Shown here piece by piece: positions 24,731 to 33,214 of a stretch of DNA of 64,000 nt. Position 1 is the stretch's first letter. Each line of letters starts with the position of its first letter. The DNA is from Streptomyces sp. A0958 (GTDB lineage Bacteria; Actinomycetota; Actinomycetes; Streptomycetales; Streptomycetaceae): the NCBI RefSeq assembly GCF_004795035.1, contig NZ_SSBK01000029.1, positions 1 through 64,000 of the forward strand, written 5' to 3'. The position numbers and the translations under genes are program-made. A model generated the notes under the pieces. That model saw only the letters and a list, made by a program, of their open reading frames with translations, ran no database searches and had not been told where the DNA came from.

Positions 24731-25152
24731 GCGGCTTCGCGCCCGTCCCCGACGCCGACCACGAGACCGTCTCGATCGCTTCCAACGACGACGTGGTCCG
24801 GGCACGCCAGCTGGTGCGCACCCTCGGCCAGCGCTGCAAGCTCTCGCTCGTCGACCAGACCAAGCTCGTCACCGCGGCGAGCGAACTCGCCCGGAACACG
24901 CTGGTCTACGGCGGCGGCGGAGTCATGCGCGCGGGCCTGGTAGGTCGCGACGGGCGCGTCGGGGTGACCGCGGTCTTCGAGGACGAGGGCCCGGGTATCC
25001 CCGACATCGACCAGGCGCTGACCGACGGATGGACCTCCGGCGGAGGGCTCGGACTCGGGCTGAGCGGAGCCCGTCGCCTGGTCGACGACTTCACCCTGGA
25101 GACCGAGACCGGGCGCGGCACACAGGTTGCGGTGACCAAGTGGAGGCGCTGA
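24727..25152 (+). CDS. rsbT: Stressosome switch kinase RsbT
   Basis: GHKL-type serine/threonine kinase of 141 residues that phosphorylates RsbS/RsbR and, in Bacillus, then activates the phosphatase RsbU. Visible ATP-binding motifs: N box ASELARNTLVYGGGG, G1 box EDEGPGIPD and G2 box GGGLGLGLSGARRL. ATGA overlap with rsbS; its last 13 bases overlap the next gene. Confidence 0.95.
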   Translation: MSGFAPVPDADHETVSIASNDDVVRARQLVRTLGQRCKLSLVDQTKLVTAASELARNTLVYGGGGVMRAGLVGRDGRVGVTAVFEDEGPGIPDIDQALTDGWTSGGGLGLGLSGARRLVDDFTLETETGRGTQVAVTKWRR

Positions 25153-26369
25153 CCCTCCCGGTCCTGGACGCGCAGGACGTCCTCTGGCTCCGGGACCAGG
25201 AGGCGCTGCCCGCCGCGGCCCGCGGCGCGTCGGTCTCGCTGGCCCGGCGCATCGGGTTCGACGAGCAGCGGTGCGCCGAGGTCGCACTCGCCGTGAGCGA
25301 GGCCGCGACCAACCTGCGCAGGCACGCCGTCGGAGGAACCTTCCTGCTGCGCACGGTCCGCACACCGGACGACGCGGGCGTCGAATTCGTCACCATGGAC
25401 GACGGGCCGGGGATGGCGGACGTCGCGCACTCGCTCACCGACGGCACGTCCACGGGCGGCACCCTCGGCATCGGCCTGGGCGCCATCTCCCGTCTGGCCG
25501 ACTTCTTCGACGTGCACTCCGTGCCCGGCCGGGGCACGGTACTGACCGCACGCTTCTGGACGAAGGACGCGGCCCGGCGCATGGCTGCCTGCGGACGCCC
25601 CGTCGTGGAAGGGCTGACGAGGACGATCAGCGGAGAGGACGTGTGCGGGGACGCCTGGTTCGCCCGCCGGGCCGGCAGCCGGGCGGACGGCGGCCAGGGC
25701 CTGCGACGGGCCGGCGTCCGAGGTCCCGCCCCCGAGCCGGAGCGCTCGTCGGACGCCGCCCTGGGATGGGCGCAGCTGACCGGGTTCCGGCCGATCAGGA
25801 ACGGCTCCCGGCACGCGGTCGAGACACCTTCGGCAGCCCCGGGCGGTGCCGGTCCGGACGAACCCGCTCTCCTGGTCCTGTTCTGCGACGGTCTGGGACA
25901 CGGGCCGCTGGCCGGCCAGGCCGCACAGGCGGCGGTGACCGCCTTCCGCGACTCGGCGGCCGAGCAGCCCGACGCGATGATCATGGACATCCACAAGGCG
26001 CTGCGCGGCGGCAGGGGTGGCGCCGTCGCCGTCGTACGCATCGAACCGCGCAGGCAGAACCTGTACTTCTGCGGCATCGGCAACGTCAGCACGTTCGTCG
26101 TGGACCCGGCCACCGGCAGCAGGCGGACCCTTTCGTCGGCGCCCGGCATCGTGGGGCACCAGATGCCGACGCTGCGGGTCACACAGCAGTCACTGCCTCG
26201 CGACAGCGCCGTGATCATGCATTCCGACGGTCTCACCGAGCGCTGGCAGGCGGCGGGGCTGCCCGGCTTCCTGGAGCATTCGCCGCTGGTGGCGGCGGCG
26301 CAGCTGCTGCGCGAGGCAGGTGTGCGCCGGGACGATGCCGGCGTCGTCGTGGCGAAGGGGCCCTGGTGA
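25140..26369 (+). CDS. Fused HATPase and PP2C phosphatase, RsbX-like
   Basis: Protein of 409 residues joining two signalling modules. Residues about 10-140 form a second RsbT/RsbW-like ATPase domain (CAEVALAVSEAATNLRRHA and TMDDGPGMADVAH). After a linker, residues about 190-405 form a small PP2C/SpoIIE phosphatase with LFCDGLGHGPLAGQAAQAA, FCGIGNVSTFVV and MHSDGLTERW. The PP2C part matches the RsbX type that resets stressosomes by dephosphorylating RsbS/RsbR. The start GTG 25140 lies inside the rsbT end in another frame. Having kinase and phosphatase activities in one chain next to rsbT suggests an on/off switch; this is inference. Confidence 0.88.
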   Translation: MEALTLPVLDAQDVLWLRDQEALPAAARGASVSLARRIGFDEQRCAEVALAVSEAATNLRRHAVGGTFLLRTVRTPDDAGVEFVTMDDGPGMADVAHSLTDGTSTGGTLGIGLGAISRLADFFDVHSVPGRGTVLTARFWTKDAARRMAACGRPVVEGLTRTISGEDVCGDAWFARRAGSRADGGQGLRRAGVRGPAPEPERSSDAALGWAQLTGFRPIRNGSRHAVETPSAAPGGAGPDEPALLVLFCDGLGHGPLAGQAAQAAVTAFRDSAAEQPDAMIMDIHKALRGGRGGAVAVVRIEPRRQNLYFCGIGNVSTFVVDPATGSRRTLSSAPGIVGHQMPTLRVTQQSLPRDSAVIMHSDGLTERWQAAGLPGFLEHSPLVAAAQLLREAGVRRDDAGVVVAKGPW

Positions 26370-28159
26370 ACACGTTCCCGGCTCATGAGACCGCCCCTCT
26401 GGCGTCCTTCCCCCTGACCACGGAGCAGGACGTCTTCCTGCTCCGCCGCAGCGGCAAGTCGGCCGCCGAAGCGCTCGGCGTGGAGAAACAGGACCAGATC
26501 CGGTTCGCGACCGCCCTGAGCGAGCTGGGCAGGGACCTGCTGGGCGCGTCCGGGCTGACCGTCACCTTCGGTGTCGTCAGCCGGCCGCTGCCCCTCCTGC
26601 GGGTCGGCCTGTCCTGGCAGGACGGCCGCGGCCCCGGGGAGGAGGCCATCCAGGCGGCCTCCCGGCTGGTCCCGGTCCGCTACGTCCCCCCGGAGCACGG
26701 GCTCGCGGTCGAACAGCAGCTCACCGCCGGCACCAGCACGTCCGAGGAGGCCGCCGAGCAGGTGCGGCGCGCCCTCCTGGCCCACAAGGGCCCCAGCGCA
26801 CTGGACGACACCCGCGCACAGACCGGAGACCTGATCGCCGCGCTGGTGGAATCCAGGGCGCAGCGCGAGGAACTGCGCCGTCTGAACGAGGAGCTGGAGG
26901 AGACCAACAAGGGAGTGGTGGCCCTCTACACCGAGCTGTCGCAGGAGCTGGAGGAGACCAACCGCGGCGTCGTGGCCCTCTACGCGGAACTGGAGGAGAA
27001 GTCCCGGCAGCTGCGCGAGGCGAGCGAGGCCAAGACCAGGTTCTGGGCCAACGTCAGTCACGAGCTGCGCACGCCGGTCAACTCGGTCGTCGGGCTCGCA
27101 CGGCTGCTCCTGGAATTCGACGAGGACCGCCTCGACGAGGAACAGCGCCGGCAGATCGGCCTGATCTCCGCATCGGGTGCCACCCTCCTCGCCCTCGTCG
27201 ACGAACTCCTGGACGTCGCCAAGGCGGAATCCGGGCGCCTGGAACCCCACTGGACGACGGTGGACCTGCGGGCCGCGCTCGGCCAGCTGCGGGGCACCCT
27301 GCGGGGCTACGCGGGTGCGGGTGGCGCCGAACTGATCGTGGCCGAGCCCGGTCTGCGGATCGTCAGCGACGAGGTCATGCTCACCCGCGTCCTGCGCAAC
27401 CTGCTCTCCAACGCCCTGAAGTTCACGCCCGCCGGGACCGTGCGCCTCGATGTCTCCCAGGAGGACGGGCCCGACGGCGGCCACGTCGTCTTCACCGTGT
27501 CGGACACGGGCGTCGGCATCCCGGAGGAGGAACAGCAGCAGATCTTCGAGGAGTTCTACCAGGTACGCGGACCTCATCAGCGCGGCCGCTCCGGTACGGG
27601 CCTGGGCCTGCCCTACGCGCGCCGGCTCACCGCACTGCTGGGCGGCGGTCTCTCCCTGACCAGCAGCCCGGGGGCCGGCACCGTGGTCACCGTACGGCTG
27701 CCCGTGGCCGGTCAGTCCCTCGCCGGGACCGGCCACCACGAATCCCGCGCACCCGTGGTCGCCGTCCTGGTCACCGTGGACGACGACGGCGCCTTCCGCG
27801 CCGCGATCCGACCGTTCCTGGACCGGCTCGCCGGGCGTGTGATCGAGGTGGCGGAGGGGAGTCTGGCCGGCTCCACCGTGCGCCGCGAGCGGCCGGACGC
27901 CGTGCTCCTCGATCTGCACCTGCCCGACCTCGACGGTTACGCCGTGCTGGCGGAACTCGCCGCGGACCCCGAACTGCGCACCGTCCCCGTCCTCGTCCTC
28001 ACCTCGACACCCGGTGAGGACCTGGACCGGGAACGGCTCACGCACGCGCGGGCGATCCTCGAGAAGTCCACGCTGAACCTGCCAAAGCTGGCCGCGGCAC
28101 TCGCGGAACACGTGACGCCCGCCACGTCGGGAGCGGACGAGAAGGACGACATGGCATGA
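26366..28159 (+). CDS. Hybrid histidine kinase with C-terminal receiver
   Basis: Protein of 597 residues. The N-terminus (about 15-130) resembles a shortened RsbT/RsbW ATPase fold (IRFATALSELGRDLLG) with poor later motifs. It is followed by a signalling coiled coil in which LEETNKGVVALYTEL is repeated as LEETNRGVVALYAEL, then a HisKA domain (FWANVSHELRTPVNS, His232), a HATPase with N, G1 and G2 boxes (NLLSNALKF, DTGVGIPEEE, GTGLGLPYARRL) and a receiver with the phosphoacceptor in LLDLHLPDLDGYA. No membrane segment, so sensing is cytoplasmic. GTGA overlap with the previous gene. Confidence 0.92.
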   Translation: MNTFPAHETAPLASFPLTTEQDVFLLRRSGKSAAEALGVEKQDQIRFATALSELGRDLLGASGLTVTFGVVSRPLPLLRVGLSWQDGRGPGEEAIQAASRLVPVRYVPPEHGLAVEQQLTAGTSTSEEAAEQVRRALLAHKGPSALDDTRAQTGDLIAALVESRAQREELRRLNEELEETNKGVVALYTELSQELEETNRGVVALYAELEEKSRQLREASEAKTRFWANVSHELRTPVNSVVGLARLLLEFDEDRLDEEQRRQIGLISASGATLLALVDELLDVAKAESGRLEPHWTTVDLRAALGQLRGTLRGYAGAGGAELIVAEPGLRIVSDEVMLTRVLRNLLSNALKFTPAGTVRLDVSQEDGPDGGHVVFTVSDTGVGIPEEEQQQIFEEFYQVRGPHQRGRSGTGLGLPYARRLTALLGGGLSLTSSPGAGTVVTVRLPVAGQSLAGTGHHESRAPVVAVLVTVDDDGAFRAAIRPFLDRLAGRVIEVAEGSLAGSTVRRERPDAVLLDLHLPDLDGYAVLAELAADPELRTVPVLVLTSTPGEDLDRERLTHARAILEKSTLNLPKLAAALAEHVTPATSGADEKDDMA

Positions 28160-29814
28160 CTGCGCATCTGCGCCGGGACAGCGCCGCCGCCAAGGTGCTG
28201 GTACTCGACGACAACGAGACCAACCGGTACATCGTCGGCAGCTGGCTCCGCCGGGCGGGTCACACCGTGGTGGAGGCCGTCGACGGTACGGAGGGCCTGG
28301 CCCTCCTCGCCGGCGCCCCCGACGGCGAACTGCCGGAACTGGCCGTCGTCGACGTGAAGCTCCCCGACATGAGCGGCTTCGAGGTGTGCGAGCGGATCAA
28401 GGCCGACCCCCGGACCGCCTCACTGCCCGTCATCCACATCTCCGCGACGGCCATCGAGCTGAGCGACCGGACCCAGGGCCTCCACCGCGGCGCGGACGCC
28501 TACCTCACCGAACCGATCGCTCCGGACGAGTTGCTGGCCACGGTCACCGCGGCGTTGCGTTACGCCCGCGCCCGGCGCCGCGCGGAGCGGCTCGCCACCC
28601 GGGTGGCCGCACTGAACAGCAGCACCCTGGCCGTCTACGCCGCCATGGACGGGGATTCCTTCACCGCCGAGGCGGCGGCCGGCGCGGCCGCGCTCATGGA
28701 ATCGGCCGCCGTCGCCGTCTGCCTCAGCCCCGACAACCGTACGCTCCACCTCGCCGCGGTCGCTCGGAGCCCGAGGTCGGACAGCGCCGGAACCGGCGGC
28801 GGCACGGCGGTCGGCGGGGCGGGCGACGAGGCGCGGCTGCTCGACCTCCTGGCCGAGCGGGCCCTCGGCGACCGGACCGGAACGGAGACCGTGCTGCTGT
28901 CCGGTGCCGAGTGGCGGGCGCTCGTCTGCCACGGCGACGACCGGGCGGACGTGTTCTCCGGCGGGGTCGCGCTCACCCTGGCCCGCACGAAACGGGGCCG
29001 GCCCCCCGTCGCGTTCGCGGTCGGCGCCGACGCCCTCGACGGCGTGGACGACCGCGACCTGCTCTCCCAGCTGGCGCAGGCCTGCGCGCTGGCGCTGGAG
29101 GCGCTGCGATCACGCAGCGAGGAACACGCGCTCGTCCTCACCCTCCAGCGGACCTTCCTGCCGGACCGACTGCCCGAAACACCCGGTGTGGACCTGGCCG
29201 TGCGCTACGAGCCCGCCGCCGACCACACCGAGATCGGCGGAGACTTCTACGAGGCCCTTCAGACCCCGGACGGCCTGCTGCTCGCCATCGGGGACGTGGC
29301 GGGGCACTCGCTCAAGGCCGCCATGATCATGGGAGAGGTCAGGCACGCCCTGCGGGCCTACGCCATCGAGGGCCATGCCCCCCAGTCCCTGCTGACGAGC
29401 CTGGACGCCCTGCTGGTACGCGTGCGGCCGTCGATGACGGTCACCGTCTGCCTGGTGCTGGTGGAGCCCGGGGGACGACGCGTCCAGGTGGCCAACGCCG
29501 GCCACATACCGCCCCTGCTGCGGCACCCGGACGGAACCACGCGCTATCTGACCGAGCACGGCCCCCTTCTGGGGCTCAACCTCCCGCATCCGCCGGTCGT
29601 GAGCCACGAGGTGCCGGAGGGGTCGACCCTCCTGCTGCTGACGGACGGCCTCGTGGAGGTGCCGGGGGAGGACCTCGACGACAGCATGCGGATGCTGAGC
29701 ACCACCTTCTCCCGGGCGCCGGCCGGGATCGAGGAGCTGTGCGACGAACTGCTGGCGACGTTCGGCAAGGGAAAGACGGACGACATCGCCCTGCTCGCCG
29801 CCCGCCTGCACTGA
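28156..29814 (+). CDS. Receiver-GAF-PP2C response regulator phosphatase
   Basis: Protein of 552 residues: N-terminal receiver (VLVLDDNETNRYIVGSWLRR, phosphoacceptor Asp66 in VVDVKLPDMSGF), a middle GAF-like sensor region (about 150-310) and a SpoIIE-type PP2C phosphatase (about 320-552; EIGGDFYEAL, AIGDVAGHSLKAA, LLTDGLVEVPGE, KTDDIALLAARL). The preceding kinase is the likely phosphodonor. It plays the part RsbU has in Bacillus: phosphatase output towards an anti-anti-sigma factor, whose gene is not here. ATGA overlap with the kinase gene; last gene of the operon. Confidence 0.93.
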   Translation: MTAHLRRDSAAAKVLVLDDNETNRYIVGSWLRRAGHTVVEAVDGTEGLALLAGAPDGELPELAVVDVKLPDMSGFEVCERIKADPRTASLPVIHISATAIELSDRTQGLHRGADAYLTEPIAPDELLATVTAALRYARARRRAERLATRVAALNSSTLAVYAAMDGDSFTAEAAAGAAALMESAAVAVCLSPDNRTLHLAAVARSPRSDSAGTGGGTAVGGAGDEARLLDLLAERALGDRTGTETVLLSGAEWRALVCHGDDRADVFSGGVALTLARTKRGRPPVAFAVGADALDGVDDRDLLSQLAQACALALEALRSRSEEHALVLTLQRTFLPDRLPETPGVDLAVRYEPAADHTEIGGDFYEALQTPDGLLLAIGDVAGHSLKAAMIMGEVRHALRAYAIEGHAPQSLLTSLDALLVRVRPSMTVTVCLVLVEPGGRRVQVANAGHIPPLLRHPDGTTRYLTEHGPLLGLNLPHPPVVSHEVPEGSTLLLLTDGLVEVPGEDLDDSMRMLSTTFSRAPAGIEELCDELLATFGKGKTDDIALLAARLH

Positions 29815-29840
29815 GCGGTCCCGGCAGACCCGGGCAGCGC

Positions 29841-29872
29841 GAAGGGGGCGCCTCGCCGCAGGCGCCCCCTTC
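29841..29872. terminator. Strong terminator between the rsb operon and pepN
   Basis: Twelve-base perfect stem (GAAGGGGGCGCC at 29841-29852, complement at 29861-29872), eight-base loop, followed by a T-rich stretch (TTGCTTCTTGCTC). It can serve both converging transcripts. Confidence 0.88.
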
Positions 29873-29900
29873 TTGCTTCTTGCTCCTCGGCCGGCCCCGG

Positions 29901-32477
29901 TTACGCGGTGGCCGCCGCCGCGTCCGCCGCCCGCGCCCGCAGCGCCCGCTCCACACCCGAGCGGGACTCCGAGATCAGCCGGCGCAGACCCGCACCCGGC
30001 TGCGCCGAGGCCAGCCAGGCGTCCGTGGCGTCCAGGGTCTCCTGCGAGACCTGGAGCGCCGGGTACAGGCCGATGGCGACCTGCTGGGCCATCTCGTGGC
30101 TCCGCGAGTCCCAGACGTCCTTCACCGCGGCGAAGAACTTCTCCGTGTAGGGGGCCAGCAGCTCCTGCTGGTCCGTCTGCACGAAGCCGGCGATGACCGC
30201 CTCCTGGAGGGAGTTCGGCAGCTTGTCGGACTCCACGACCGACGCCCACGCCTCGGCCTTCGCCTCTTCGGAGGGCCGCGCCGCACGGGCGGCCGCCGCG
30301 TGGCGCTCGCCCGCCGCCGTCCGGTCGCGCGTGTACTCGGCGTCGACCTCGTCCTCGTCCAGCAGCCCGCTGGCCGCGAGCCGCTGCACGAACGCCCAGC
30401 GCAGCTCGGTGTCGACGGACAGGCCCTCGACCGAATCGGTGCCGTCGAGCAGCGACTGGAGCAGGTCCAGCTGCTGCGGGGTGCGGGCCGTGGCCGCGAA
30501 GGCACGCGCCCAGGCCAGCTGGTGGTCGCTGCCCGGCTCCGCCGCGCGCAGGTGCGCGAGCGTCGCCTCGGTCCACTGCGTCAGACCCGCCTCGCGCCAC
30601 TGCGGCATCGCGTACATGTCGAGCGCCGTCTTCACCTGGCGGTGCAGCGACTGCACGACACCGATGTCCGACTCCTTGCCGATCCCGGACAGGACCAGCG
30701 CGAGGTAGTCGCGGGTGGCCAGCTCGCCGTCCCGGGTCATGTCCCAGGCCGACGCCCAGCACAGGGCGCGCGGCAGCGACTCGGTGAAGTCGCCCAGGTG
30801 CTCCGTGACGACCCGCAGCGACTCCTCGTCCAGGCGGACCTTCGCGTACGAGAGGTCGTCGTCGTTGAGCAGGACGACGGCCGGGCGCGCGGCGCCGGCC
30901 GGGAACGGCACGGTGGTGCGCTCGCCGTCGACGTCCAGCTCGATCCGGTCCGTACGCACCAGCTTCCCGGCCTCGTCCAGGTCGTAGCAGCCGATGGCGA
31001 TGCGGTGCGGCCGCAGCGTCGGCTCGCCCTTCGCGCCGGCGGGCAGCGCGGGTGCCTCCTGGAGCACGGTGAACGAGGTGACGTGACCGTTCTCGTCGGT
31101 CTCGATCTCCGGGCGCAGGATGTTGATGCCGGCCGTCTCCAGCCACGCCTTCGACCAGGTCTTCAGGTCGCGGCCCGAGGTCTTCTCCAGCGCGCCCAGC
31201 AGGTCGGTCAGGCGGGTGTTGCCGAAGGCGTGCGCCTTGAAGTACGCCTGGACGCCCTGGAAGAACTCGTCCATGCCGACGTACGCCACCAGCTGCTTCA
31301 GGACGGAGGCGCCCTTGGCGTACGTGATGCCGTCGAAGTTGACCAGGACGTCGTCCAGGTCGCGGATGTCGGCCATGATCGGGTGGGTCGAGGGCAGCTG
31401 GTCCTGCCGGTAGGCCCAGGTCTTCATCGAGTTGGCGAACGTGGTCCAGGAGTGCGGCCACTGCGAGCCCTCGGCGTACGCCAGGCAGGCGATCGAGGTG
31501 TAAGTGGCGAACGACTCGTTCAGCCAGAGGTCGTTCCACCACTCCATCGTGACGAGGTCGCCGAACCACATGTGGGCCAGCTCGTGCAGGATGGTCTCGG
31601 CCCGCGTCTCGTACGCCGCGTCCGTCACCTTGGAGCGGAAGACGTACTGGTCGCGGATGGTGACCGCGCCCGCGTTCTCCATCGCGCCCGCGTTGAACTC
31701 CGGGACGAAGAGCTGGTCGTACTTGGCGAACGGGTACGCGTAGTCGAACTTCTCCTGGAACCAGTCGAAGCCCATCCGGGTCACGTCGAAGATCGCGTCC
31801 GCGTCCAGGTACTCGGCGAGCGAGGGCCGGCAGTAGATGCCCAGCGGGACGGTCCGGCCGTCCTTCTCGTAGCTGCTGTGCACCGAGTGGTACGGGCCGA
31901 CGATCAAGGCGGTGATGTACGAGGAGATGCGCGGCGTCGGCTCGAAGGACCAGACGTCGTCCTTCGGCTCGGGCGTCGGCGAGTTGGAGATCACGGTCCA
32001 GCCGGAGGGGGCCTTCACGGTGAACCGGAAGGTCGCCTTCAGGTCGGGCTGCTCGAAGCTCGCGAAGACGCGGCGCGCGTCCGGAACCTCGAACTGGGTG
32101 TAGAGGTAGGCCTGCTCGTCGACCGGGTCGACGAAGCGGTGCAGCCCCTCGCCGGTGTTGGTGTACGAGCAGTCGGCGACGACCTTCAGCTCGTTGGAGC
32201 CCGCCAGCAGGTGCGGCAGGGTGATGCGCGAGTCGCGGAACACCGCCGCGACGTCCAGCGCCTTGCCGTTCAGCTCGACCTCGTGCACCGAGGGGGCGAT
32301 CAGGTCGATGAAGGTCTCCGCACCGGCTTCGGCGGAGTCGAAGCGCACGACGGTGACGGACCGGTAGGTCCCGCCCTCCTGCGCTCCGGAGAGGTCGAGA
32401 TCGATCTCGTACGCGTCCACGGTCAGCAGGCGCGCCCGCTCCTGTGCCTCTTCGCGGGTCAGATTCGTGCCAGGCAC
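29901..32477 (-). CDS. pepN: Aminopeptidase N (first of two paralogues)
   Basis: Cytoplasmic M1-family zinc aminopeptidase, 858 residues, the usual length for actinobacterial PepN. Catalytic features: GAMEN exopeptidase motif near residue 264, zinc motif HELAH (His298, His302) and the third ligand Glu321 (LNESFA), followed by the ERAP1-like C-terminal helical domain. It releases N-terminal residues from peptides in general turnover. GTG 32477 has AAGGAG eight bases upstream. A second copy lies about 7 kb away on the same strand. Confidence 0.95.
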   Translation of the reverse strand: MPGTNLTREEAQERARLLTVDAYEIDLDLSGAQEGGTYRSVTVVRFDSAEAGAETFIDLIAPSVHEVELNGKALDVAAVFRDSRITLPHLLAGSNELKVVADCSYTNTGEGLHRFVDPVDEQAYLYTQFEVPDARRVFASFEQPDLKATFRFTVKAPSGWTVISNSPTPEPKDDVWSFEPTPRISSYITALIVGPYHSVHSSYEKDGRTVPLGIYCRPSLAEYLDADAIFDVTRMGFDWFQEKFDYAYPFAKYDQLFVPEFNAGAMENAGAVTIRDQYVFRSKVTDAAYETRAETILHELAHMWFGDLVTMEWWNDLWLNESFATYTSIACLAYAEGSQWPHSWTTFANSMKTWAYRQDQLPSTHPIMADIRDLDDVLVNFDGITYAKGASVLKQLVAYVGMDEFFQGVQAYFKAHAFGNTRLTDLLGALEKTSGRDLKTWSKAWLETAGINILRPEIETDENGHVTSFTVLQEAPALPAGAKGEPTLRPHRIAIGCYDLDEAGKLVRTDRIELDVDGERTTVPFPAGAARPAVVLLNDDDLSYAKVRLDEESLRVVTEHLGDFTESLPRALCWASAWDMTRDGELATRDYLALVLSGIGKESDIGVVQSLHRQVKTALDMYAMPQWREAGLTQWTEATLAHLRAAEPGSDHQLAWARAFAATARTPQQLDLLQSLLDGTDSVEGLSVDTELRWAFVQRLAASGLLDEDEVDAEYTRDRTAAGERHAAAARAARPSEEAKAEAWASVVESDKLPNSLQEAVIAGFVQTDQQELLAPYTEKFFAAVKDVWDSRSHEMAQQVAIGLYPALQVSQETLDATDAWLASAQPGAGLRRLISESRSGVERALRARAADAAAATA

Positions 32478-32590
32478 GCGGTCATCTCCTTGCTCTGTGA
32501 TGTTTCCCGTCATCCTTCCACGGGACCCGTACCCAGGGCGATGTCCGTTTTCCGCCGGACGGGGGCGGCGCGTCGCGGGACGCTCGTCGT

Positions 32591-33091
32591 ATGACCACAT
32601 ACGAGGCACGCGCGATCGAACCGGGCGCGCTCGGGGAACTCCGGGAGACCGACGACGCGGGCCGCCCCTGCGTCCCGTACACCGCCACCGACGCGGGCAG
32701 TCCGCTGCGGTGCTGCCTGCGCGGTAACGAGGTGGGTGAGCGCATCGCCCTCGTCTCCTACGCGCCGCTGCGGCGCTGGGCGGCGGCGTCCGGGGCCCGC
32801 CCGGGGGCGTACGACGAGCAGGGCCCCGTCTTCATCCACGCCGAGGGGTGCGGGGGCCCGGCGCCCGACCGGAAGGGCTACCCGTTCTCCCGGGCGGGCG
32901 CGCTGCGGACCGTACGGCGCTACGACGCGGACGGGCACATCGTGGGCGGCCGGCTCCTCGAAATCCCGGCGGACGAGGAGCGGGGGTACGACGAGGCCGT
33001 CGCGGAGGCGTTCGCGGACCCGGCGGTGGCGCTGGTCCACGTACGAGCCGTGGAGTACGGCTGCTGGCACTTCGAGGTGCGGCGCGGATGA
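32591..33091 (+). CDS. DUF1203 domain protein
   Basis: Conserved protein of 166 residues, DUF1203 family, function unknown. Cysteine and histidine residues recur in a pattern that could bind metal (RCCLRG, FIHAEGCGG, YGCWHFEVR). No signal peptide or membrane segment. Divergent from pepN with 113 bp between; only a weak GGGA element precedes the ATG. Confidence 0.88.
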   Translation: MTTYEARAIEPGALGELRETDDAGRPCVPYTATDAGSPLRCCLRGNEVGERIALVSYAPLRRWAAASGARPGAYDEQGPVFIHAEGCGGPAPDRKGYPFSRAGALRTVRRYDADGHIVGGRLLEIPADEERGYDEAVAEAFADPAVALVHVRAVEYGCWHFEVRRG

Positions 33092-33103
33092 AGCCCCGCC
33101 GCA

Positions 33104-33194
33104 CCATCCAGCCCCGCCGGCGTTTGAGGCGCGGGGCCCGGGGCGGAGCCCCGGTTTCGGGAAGGGGCGGGGAGGGGGCAGCCCCGCGCAGCGG
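33104..33194. repeat. Streptomyces-type repetitive extragenic element
   Basis: About 90 bp between convergent genes containing GCCCCGCCGGCGTTTGAGG, a hairpin CCGGGGC-GGA-GCCCCGG at 33138-33154, then an AAGGGGCGGGG segment and GCCCCGCGCAGCGGC. From memory this composite occurs many times between genes in Streptomyces genomes. Here it may also act as a terminator for both neighbours. Confidence 0.7.
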
Positions 33195-33214
33195 CACTGC
33201 CCCGACCTCCGGCT

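Noticed and set aside
25091..28111. A 1006-residue minus-strand frame opposite the stressosome genes
   Set aside because: Antisense to genes with intact kinase and phosphatase motifs; no start signal.
28386..32594. A 1402-residue plus-strand frame across the rsb operon end and pepN
   Set aside because: Crosses a strong terminator and is antisense to pepN; composition typical of shadow frames.
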